A DNA stretch of 5,285 nt, taken from contig JAKAZP010000203.1 of the NCBI GenBank assembly GCA_021815905.1, positions 1-5,285 of the forward strand. Reading direction: 5' to 3'. The translations under genes were made by a program, and so were the position numbers. The notes beneath the pieces are model-generated. The model made no database searches, had not been told where the DNA came from, and was given only the letters and a program-made list of their open reading frames with translations. This document shows, piece by piece, positions 1 to 5,285 of the stretch (its first letter is position 1; every line of letters begins with the position of its first letter). This DNA is from Pseudomonadota bacterium (GTDB lineage Bacteria; Pseudomonadota; Gammaproteobacteria; Steroidobacterales; Steroidobacteraceae).

Positions 1-3000
1 GGGGCCGCCGCGATCGCTTCGGGCGCTTCGGGCGCTTCGGGCGCTTCGGGCGCCCGGGCCGGCGCTAGGGCGGTCGGCTCGACCGGCGCGGGACCCTCGG
101 GGGGCTCCGTCGCACCGGCGGGCGCCGCCGCGGCGGGCGGGGGCGCCTCGAGCGAGTGCGGTGCCGGCTGGGGGGCCGTGGGCTCCGCCGGCACGGCGTC
201 CCGAGGAGGCGTGCGCGTCTGAATCCGGGCGATCATCGCGCGTGCCGATGCGACCCGGCGCGCGTTCGCCACCGACTCGCGCATGCGCGCGAGCTCATCG
301 AGGCTCGCCTGGATGATGTCGAACACCGCGTCGTCGACATTCATCGAGCCGTTGGCGACCTGGATGACCAGTGTCTCGAGCTCATGGCTGAGATCACCCA
401 TCGGCGTCACACCGGCCATGCGGGCCCCGCCCTTGAGCGTGTGCAGCGGGCGCTTGAGAGCGGCGGCGGCGTCCGCGCCCGTGGGGTGCGCGCGCCAGTC
501 GCTGAGCGCGCGCTCGGAGGCATCGATGAGCTCGAGCGCTTCCTCGGCGAAGATCGCCGCGACCTCCGGATCGAAATCCGCGGCCGGCTCCGGGGAGGCC
601 TCGGGCTCGTCCTCGCGCGCCGGCGCCAGGTGCTGGGCCGCAGGCGCGGGCGCCTCGGAGCGGGCGGACTCCGCGATGCGCGCATCGAGCGTGCTCTCGG
701 CCCCGGCGAGGCGCTCGAGCAGCTGCCAGTGATTGACGAAGTAGCCGGTGGGCTCATCGAGGTGCGCGGCCACCGATTCCATCGCCGTCATGCAGTCCTC
801 GAGCAGTCCGAGATCCTGCGTCCGCAGCCCGGCGCCGCTGCTGAAGGCCCGCCGCAGCCAGTGATCGAGGGGCTCGGCGAGGCGCACGCCGTGGCGGGCC
901 TGCGCCATCTTCGAGCTGCCGGCGAGCGTGTGGCACGCGCGATAGACTTCCTCGGGCAGCAGATGGGGCTCGCTCGAGCGCGCCTCGCGCTCGAGGAAGC
1001 CGCGGATGGCGGCCACGTGCGCGCCCGTCTCCCGCGCGTAGATCTCCCGCAGCACCTCATCGCCCGAGTCCTGCCGGCCGGGCGCGGCGGACGGCGGCGG
1101 CGCCTCCGAGGCAGCCGATTCCGCCGGGATCGCGTGCGCCGGGGCGGCTTCGGGCGAGCGCGCCTCGGGCTGCGCCGCCTGTCGCGGCGCGGCCCGCGCC
1201 GGCGGCGCCTGGGAGGGAAGGACGGTCAGGGTGATCGACGACTCGGAGGCGGGCGAGACCTCCCCGGTCGCGGGCGCGGCCTGGCGGCCCGTCCTCGGCT
1301 GCCGGCCGGCCGCGTGCGCGTGGGCGCGGGCGGCGATGTCCGAGGCGTCGCGCGCGGGGGCGCCCCCGTCCAGGTGTGCGATCTGCTCCGGAAGCGTCCC
1401 GATCGCTTCGTGCAGAACCTCGAGAATCGCGGGACTGCGCGTCAGCGTGTTGTCGAGCACCCGATTCAACAGATTCTCGACGGACCAGGCGAGCTCGGCG
1501 AGATCCCGCGCCCCCACCATGCGCCCGCTCCCCTTGAGCGTGTGGAATGACCTGCGCAGCGTGACCAGAGACTCGCGCTCGAGCGGGTTCTGCTCCCAGA
1601 CGGGAAAGCAGCGCTCGATCTTCGCGAGCTCCTCGCGCGCTTCTTCGATGAAGAGCTTGACGAGCTCCGGATCGGCATTCTCCGCGAGCGCCGCGGGCTT
1701 TCCCAAGGGCGCGAGAGTCGGCGGCGGCTGCACCTGGAAATCCGTCGACGCCGCGTGTTCCCCGTGCGGCTGCTCCGCGGGCCGCATGGTCACGGTCCTC
1801 GCGAACGCCGACGGCTCGAGCGGGGCCACCGTGGGCAACTCGGGGCCGTGCAGCTGCTCGAGCGCCTCGAGGCACGACCCGGCGTTATCCAGCATGTACC
1901 ACGGATCGCTGCGCCCGGCCTGCAGCGTCTCCATGTAGTACTCGACGCTCACGATCGCATCGGCCAGGCGGTCGAGGAATCCGTGCGGCAATGCCGGAGC
2001 GCCGGGGCGCATGACACGCCGCAGCTGGACCGTGATCGACTCGATCACCTCCACGGCCCGGCTCTTGCCGAGCATCAGCAGCCCGGCCTTCAGTCCGCGC
2101 ATGAGGTCCTGCCAGCTGTCGAGGCCGGCCGCATCCAGGGTCCCGCCGACGCTCTGGGTGACCGCCTCCTTGATGCGGGCGAGATTGAGGATGCACTCGC
2201 GCAGCACGGCCGCCTGCACCTGCTGGAACTCGAGGTCCTCGCTTTGCTGCGGCACCGCATCCGAGCGGGGAAGGATCATGCCGACCAGCCGGTCATCGAG
2301 CCGGTCCTCGACGCCGATCAGCGCGGCGGCGATGTCGACCAGCACCGACTCCTCGGGCCGCGCGCCCCCGGTGACGAGCTTCCCGAGCCGCTCCGTCTGC
2401 GCCTGCACCACGGCGCGCAATTCCCCGAGCCCGAGCACCCCGAGCGTATCGCCGATCTTGCGCAGCAATTCGATCTGCGCAGAAAGCTCCCGCGGCTGTC
2501 CGGCGCCGCGGCGCACGAAGATATCGAGGACATCCTTGACCTTGGCGAGGTCCTCGCGGATGGCCGCGGCCACCGTCTGCATCAGCTTCACGCTCGGAGC
2601 CGAGAGGCTCTCGCGCTCCTGCTCGATGCTCTCGTCGACGGGCAGCAGCTCCGCCAGTCGGAACGAATTGCGCACGGCCGTGACGCGCGGTCCGCTCGAC
2701 TCCGCGCGGCCGACGTAATAGAGAAGGTTGTTGAGCAGCTCGACGGGGGGGGACTGGCTGTAACGCGGCTCGCCGATGTCGTACAGACGGCGGATCTCCC
2801 GGTCAGCGAGCCCGAGCAGCCGCTTGACGGAGACGCCGCCCTCGAGCCCGTTCTCCCGCAGCGCCTCGATCACCGCGCCGACGACCCACCAGAGCTGGAA
2901 GACCGGCTGACGGGTCGCGGTCTGCTCGAGCTTCTGCGCGACGCTCGCGAGGGTGTCGAGATTCTGGTGCAGGCGCTCGCCGCGGATCCAGCCGATGAGG

Positions 3001-3533
3001 CCGGTCTGGAACCGGGAGCGCAGTCTTCGGCTCCATTGCTCGATGCCGAGCGAGGGCTCATCCACCTCGCTCGCGACCGGGCGTGCCTGCTGGTCGGATT
3101 TCAGGTTGAGCAGCAGCAGGGTGCCTTCGGAGAGGAGCGCGCTGCCGCGCACGGCGCGCAGGTCGTTGAGCAACGGCAGCAGCACGAGCGCGAGGTCGCG
3201 CCCGCCGGCGAGCACCCGCTCGAGATACCCGGGCAGCTGGACCATCGCGCGCAGCAGCGCATCGAGACTCTCGGCCTGCCCCTTGCGCTCGGTGACGGTC
3301 TCGAGCAGGTATTGCGCCACCTGCTCCATCTCCTCGGCGAGGAGCGCCGCGCCGTAGATCTCGAGCACGCGCAGCACGCCTTGCACGAGGTGCAGCTCCT
3401 GCTTGCAGCGCTCGAGGAGCGAGACGTTGTCCGGCTGCTCGACGTAATTCTCGAGCGCGCTGCGGGCCTCGGCGAGCGTGGCGTTCAGCTCACGGCCGAC
3501 GAGATCGAGCGTCTGGGAGGCGACTTCAGGCAT
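1..3533 (-). CDS. chpA: ChpA/PilL, hybrid chemotaxis histidine kinase with multiple Hpt domains (5' part; runs off the left edge)
   Basis: The first 1177 codons of a CheA-type kinase; no stop occurs down to base 1, so the kinase core (dimerisation, ATPase, CheW-like) and the usual C-terminal receiver lie outside. The start is fixed by an in-frame TAG right before ATG 3533. Residues 1-578 form the FimL-like N-terminal region of ChpA: HLVQGVLRVLEIYGA (His48) followed by LLAEEMEQVA, then LLPLLNDLRAVRG, LWWVVGAVIEAL, ELLNNLLYYVGRAE, and DPWYMLDNA near 545. Three Hpt domains follow: about 620-725 with FHTLKGSGRMVGA (His664), about 824-935 with CHTLAGSSKMAQ (His868) and about 986-1097 with LHTLKGGARMAG (His1031). 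Ala/Pro-rich linkers separate them (about 580-618, 726-823, 950-985, 1098-1177). In Pseudomonas ChpA (about 2470 residues, six Hpt domains plus Ser- and Thr-containing variants) phosphoryl groups pass to PilG and PilH to govern pilus extension and retraction. chpA follows pilJ in the same frame after 30 bp, without pilK. Identity is strong; the total length and number of Hpt domains are unknown. Confidence 0.93.
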   Translation of the reverse strand, partial: MPEVASQTLDLVGRELNATLAEARSALENYVEQPDNVSLLERCKQELHLVQGVLRVLEIYGAALLAEEMEQVAQYLLETVTERKGQAESLDALLRAMVQLPGYLERVLAGGRDLALVLLPLLNDLRAVRGSALLSEGTLLLLNLKSDQQARPVASEVDEPSLGIEQWSRRLRSRFQTGLIGWIRGERLHQNLDTLASVAQKLEQTATRQPVFQLWWVVGAVIEALRENGLEGGVSVKRLLGLADREIRRLYDIGEPRYSQSPPVELLNNLLYYVGRAESSGPRVTAVRNSFRLAELLPVDESIEQERESLSAPSVKLMQTVAAAIREDLAKVKDVLDIFVRRGAGQPRELSAQIELLRKIGDTLGVLGLGELRAVVQAQTERLGKLVTGGARPEESVLVDIAAALIGVEDRLDDRLVGMILPRSDAVPQQSEDLEFQQVQAAVLRECILNLARIKEAVTQSVGGTLDAAGLDSWQDLMRGLKAGLLMLGKSRAVEVIESITVQLRRVMRPGAPALPHGFLDRLADAIVSVEYYMETLQAGRSDPWYMLDNAGSCLEALEQLHGPELPTVAPLEPSAFARTVTMRPAEQPHGEHAASTDFQVQPPPTLAPLGKPAALAENADPELVKLFIEEAREELAKIERCFPVWEQNPLERESLVTLRRSFHTLKGSGRMVGARDLAELAWSVENLLNRVLDNTLTRSPAILEVLHEAIGTLPEQIAHLDGGAPARDASDIAARAHAHAAGRQPRTGRQAAPATGEVSPASESSITLTVLPSQAPPARAAPRQAAQPEARSPEAAPAHAIPAESAASEAPPPSAAPGRQDSGDEVLREIYARETGAHVAAIRGFLEREARSSEPHLLPEEVYRACHTLAGSSKMAQARHGVRLAEPLDHWLRRAFSSGAGLRTQDLGLLEDCMTAMESVAAHLDEPTGYFVNHWQLLERLAGAESTLDARIAESARSEAPAPAAQHLAPAREDEPEASPEPAADFDPEVAAIFAEEALELIDASERALSDWRAHPTGADAAAALKRPLHTLKGGARMAGVTPMGDLSHELETLVIQVANGSMNVDDAVFDIIQASLDELARMRESVANARRVASARAMIARIQTRTPPRDAVPAEPTAPQPAPHSLEAPPPAAAAPAGATEPPEGPAPVEPTALAPARAPEAPEAPEAPEAIAAA
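16..51. repeat. Perfect 9-bp tandem repeat, four copies, inside chpA
   Basis: The unit GCTTCGGGC (plus strand) occurs four times without mismatch. On the coding strand it encodes four Pro-Glu-Ala units in the Ala/Pro-rich linker after the third Hpt domain (residues about 1161-1173). Since the unit is three codons, gain or loss of copies would change linker length without breaking the frame. It is probably a product of replication slippage in a low-complexity linker. Confidence 0.9.
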
Positions 3534-3539
3534 CTAAGG

Positions 3540-3544
3540 CTCTC
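3540..3544 (-). promoter_or_regulatory. Probable ribosome binding site of chpA
   Basis: The minus strand reads GAGAG at 3544-3540, six bases before the ATG at 3533, inside the 30-bp gap after pilJ. The codon directly before that ATG is an in-frame TAG (3536-3534), so translation of chpA cannot begin further upstream in this frame. The gap holds no visible promoter or hairpin terminator. Confidence 0.5.
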
Positions 3545-3563
3545 GCGCCGGGCTCACGCGCAC

Positions 3564-5039
3564 CTAGGGCGAGCCACGCAGGTTCGAGCGCCCGGCGGCG
3601 ACCGCAGACCTGGCGCCGGCGCCCCGCTCATCGGGCGCACGCGCCGCCGCGGCCGCGGAGCCGGCCGGTGCCGGAGTGACGGGAAGCGCGGCGCCGCCGG
3701 ATGCGGGCCTGCCCGGCTCGTCCGCGGGACGCTTGAAGACCCCGCTGACTGAAGTCTCGCCGGTGCCCGGCAGGCGGAAGCCGGCGGCCGCGCGGCGCAG
3801 CCCCGCCGACAGCTCAGCGAGCTTGGCGATGGCCGCCGAGGTGGCGTTGGTCGAGTCGGCGGTCTGGGCGCTGATCTCCTTCAGCACCTGCATGTTGCGG
3901 GCGATGTTCTGCGCGCCCCCGGTCTGCTGCCGGGAGCTGCCGGAGATGTTCTGCACCAGCACCGCGATCTGGTTCGAGACCTGCTCGATCTCCTCGAGGG
4001 CGGCGCCCGCGTTCTCGGCGAGCAGCGCGCCGCCCACCACGTCGGTCGTGCTGCGCTCCATCGACACCACCGCCTCGTTGGTGTCGGTCTGAATCGTGCG
4101 CACCAGCACCTCGATCTGCTTGGTGGCATTCGCGGCGCGCTCGGCGAGGCGCTGCACCTCGTCGGCGACCACCGCGAAGCCGCGGCCGGCCTCCCCGGCC
4201 ATGGAGGCCTGGATCGAGGCGTTCAACGCCAGGATATTGGTCTGCTCGGCGATGTCGTTGATGAGCTCGACGATGTTGCCGATCTCCTGCGAGCTCTCTC
4301 CGAGACGCTTGATACGCTTGGAGGTCTCCTGGATCGTCTCGCGGATCGTGTTCATGCCGTCGATCGTGCGGCGCACCGCATCGCCACCCTTGTGAGCGAC
4401 CTCGACCGAGTGGCGCGCCACATCGGCGGCGCGCTCGGCATTGCCCGAGACCTCCGCCACCGAGCCGGCCATGCCGGCGGCGGACTCGGTGGCCGAGGCG
4501 ATCTGCTTCGACTGAGCCCCGCTCGCCTTGGCGAGATGCTGCGACAGCGCCTGCGTCTGGCGTGCGGCGCTGTCGAGCTGGATGGCCGACTGGTTGATGG
4601 TGGTCACGAGGCCGCGCAGCGCATCGACCGCGTAGTTGATCGAGTCGGCGATGGCGCCGGTGATGTCCTCGGTGACGGTCGCCTGCACGGTGAGGTCCCC
4701 GTCGGCGAGGCTCGAGAGCTCATCGAGCAGACGCAGGATCGCCTGCTGATTGCGATCGTTCTCCCTGCGCTGGGTATCGGCCGCGAGGCGCTGGTCTTCC
4801 ACCGTTCCCTTGAGCCTGGAGGCGAGCAGGGCGGCCACTCCGACCAGCACCGCCGCGGCGCCCGCGAGCGCGACCGGGGTGTAGAGGCGCAGCGCGAACG
4901 GCAGCTGGGAGGCCGCCGGAACGGCCGAGAAGACGTACGAGCAGGCGGCGGCGGCCACGGCCAGCGCGGCCGCCGCGCCCAGGATCCCGGGCAGGCTCAG
5001 GAGGGGGCGCGCGCCTGTCGGTCGAGGCGCCCCCATCAT
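3564..5039 (-). CDS. pilJ: PilJ-type methyl-accepting chemotaxis protein lacking the periplasmic sensor region
   Basis: Receptor of the type IV pilus chemosensory pathway, 491 residues. Start chosen at ATG 5039: it overlaps the pilI stop (ATGA), has GGAAG seven bases upstream, and the 20 residues available further upstream are Arg/Pro-rich shadow of pilI. Order: short basic N-terminus; membrane helix about 13-37; loop about 38-51; membrane helix about 52-73; HAMP-like region about 74-150 with the PilJ-typical segments [12 protein letters not shown] and [15 protein letters not shown]; coiled-coil signalling domain about 150-423. The hairpin tip (about 262-300) contains [21 protein letters not shown] and [17 protein letters not shown], with the PilJ-like Gln in SIQAS where most receptors have IEA. 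The core ends at GFRLPG (420-425), where classical PilJ also ends. Classical PilJ is about 680 residues with a large periplasmic ligand/pilin-sensing region; here that region is absent. A Pro/Ala/Gly-rich tail of about 67 residues follows. The frame shows no frameshift or internal stop. The PilJ subfamily is well supported by motifs and by its neighbours; what it senses is unknown. Confidence 0.93.
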   Translation of the reverse strand: MMGAPRPTGARPLLSLPGILGAAAALAVAAAACSYVFSAVPAASQLPFALRLYTPVALAGAAAVLVGVAALLASRLKGTVEDQRLAADTQRRENDRNQQAILRLLDELSSLADGDLTVQATVTEDITGAIADSINYAVDALRGLVTTINQSAIQLDSAARQTQALSQHLAKASGAQSKQIASATESAAGMAGSVAEVSGNAERAADVARHSVEVAHKGGDAVRRTIDGMNTIRETIQETSKRIKRLGESSQEIGNIVELINDIAEQTNILALNASIQASMAGEAGRGFAVVADEVQRLAERAANATKQIEVLVRTIQTDTNEAVVSMERSTTDVVGGALLAENAGAALEEIEQVSNQIAVLVQNISGSSRQQTGGAQNIARNMQVLKEISAQTADSTNATSAAIAKLAELSAGLRRAAAGFRLPGTGETSVSGVFKRPADEPGRPASGGAALPVTPAPAGSAAAAARAPDERGAGARSAVAAGRSNLRGSP

Positions 5040-5285
5040 GCCGCCGCTTCCGCGAACGCGGGGCTTTCGAGCACGGTGCGCAGGCTGAGGACCGGCCACT
5101 GCTCGTCCGCGCGGCGGAACGCGCCCGCCAGATAGCGCTCGCAGCGCGCCACCGTCGGTGGCGCATCGCCGGAGAACTCTCCCTCGGCGAAGCGCCGGAA
5201 CCCGAGCACCTCATCGACGAGGAGCCCGGCGGGAATCTCCCGGTGATTGACCACCACCACGCGCGTGTTGCGGGTGAGCGGCGTC
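5036..5285 (-). CDS. pilI: PilI, CheW-like adaptor of the type IV pilus chemosensory system (3' end only)
   Basis: Only the last 82 codons are present; the gene enters from the right edge, with base 5285 belonging to a split codon, and ends at TGA 5038-5036. The residues seen fit the C-terminal half of a CheW domain of the PilI type: a beta-strand [20 protein letters not shown], then GFRRF, then a late YLAGAF and a closing [15 protein letters not shown] segment, the usual end of PilI. The open frame continues upstream of the GTG at 5260 in the same domain (TPLTRNTR), so that GTG is an internal Val codon, not the start. In this family the protein links the receptor PilJ to the kinase ChpA in the cytoplasm at the pole. 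Its stop overlaps the pilJ start by 4 bp (ATGA), indicating translational coupling. The PilI-versus-other-CheW call rests mainly on its position directly before pilJ. Confidence 0.88.
   Translation of the reverse strand, partial: TPLTRNTRVVVVNHREIPAGLLVDEVLGFRRFAEGEFSGDAPPTVARCERYLAGAFRRADEQWPVLSLRTVLESPAFAEAAA
5047..5051 (-). promoter_or_regulatory. Shine-Dalgarno site of pilJ inside the end of pilI
   Basis: The minus strand reads GGAAG at 5051-5047, seven bases before the ATG at 5039. It lies in the last codons of pilI. It supports the first of the two adjacent ATG codons (5039 and 5036) as the pilJ start, and it agrees with the ATGA stop/start overlap. It is a short motif, so the support is moderate. 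Confidence 0.5.

Noticed and set aside
156..1550. A 464-codon plus-strand ORF opposite the Hpt part of chpA
   Set aside because: It has the same antisense register; it ends exactly at a TCA Ser codon of chpA just before His664. The translation is low-complexity Arg/Gly-rich, while the minus strand encodes clear Hpt domains.
1057..1875. A 272-codon minus-strand ORF in another frame within chpA
   Set aside because: It is Ala/Arg/Gly-rich shadow sequence; the overlapping frame encodes the conserved FHTLKGSGRMVGA Hpt motif and runs on without a stop for 1177 codons.
1755..3752. A 665-codon plus-strand ORF spanning the chpA 5' region and the end of pilJ
   Set aside because: It is in exact antisense register with chpA and pilJ codons, so it can stop only where those genes use TTA, CTA or TCA, which are rare at this GC content. 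Its product is Arg/Leu/Ala/Gly-rich with no recognisable motif, and it crosses two well-supported genes.
5037..5099. An upstream ATG at 5099 as the pilJ start
   Set aside because: It would add 20 Arg/Pro-rich residues inside pilI. The ATG at 5039 has a GGAAG site, overlaps the pilI stop as ATGA, and gives a normal short N-terminus before the first membrane helix.
4392..5135. A 247-codon plus-strand ORF opposite the pilJ 5' half
   Set aside because: It is in codon register with pilJ on the other strand and mirrors its sequence; no domain is visible and it overlaps the pilI/pilJ junction.
4720..5214. A 164-codon minus-strand ORF across the pilI-pilJ junction
   Set aside because: It is out of frame with both genes, Arg/Ser-rich and without any motif; the pilI and pilJ frames carry the conserved residues.

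Overview
The window is a single leftward (minus-strand) block of a type IV pilus chemosensory (Pil-Chp) gene cluster. Read in the direction of transcription it holds the 3' end of a pilI/CheW-type adaptor gene (5285 to 5036), a complete pilJ-type chemoreceptor gene (5039 to 3564), and the first 1177 codons of a very large chpA/pilL-type hybrid histidine kinase gene (3533 to 1, running off the window). The chpA frame has no stop codon inside the window, so it does not show up as a closed ORF. I translated it codon by codon and it stays open from its ATG to base 3. The coding density is essentially complete: the only non-coding stretch is 30 bp between pilJ and chpA.

The organism is a very GC-rich proteobacterium, most likely a gammaproteobacterium of the Xanthomonadales/Nevskiales/Steroidobacter sort. 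This is an inference from base composition, from the PilJ signalling hairpin and FimL-like ChpA N-terminus, and from the pilI-pilJ-chpA order with no pilK methyltransferase gene between pilJ and chpA. The phylum-level call is fairly safe; the family is not.

By family knowledge, the three products form one signalling array. PilJ is the inner-membrane receptor, PilI couples it to the kinase, and ChpA autophosphorylates and distributes phosphoryl groups through several Hpt domains to PilG/PilH-type response regulators (not in the window). These control pilus extension and retraction, twitching and, in Pseudomonas, cAMP signalling. pilI and pilJ overlap by 4 bp (ATGA) and chpA follows after 30 bp, so they are almost certainly co-transcribed. 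No promoter or terminator is visible.

The main oddity is PilJ. At 491 residues it keeps both membrane helices, the HAMP-like region and the signalling hairpin. The large periplasmic sensor region of classical PilJ is gone, replaced by a loop of about 14 residues, and the protein carries an extra disordered C-terminal tail of about 67 residues. ChpA shows three Hpt domains with a phosphorylatable His in the visible part, one with a variant motif, joined by long Ala/Pro linkers. One linker carries a perfect 9-bp tandem repeat. The long plus-strand ORFs are mirror images of these genes. I see no wholly unknown system here.
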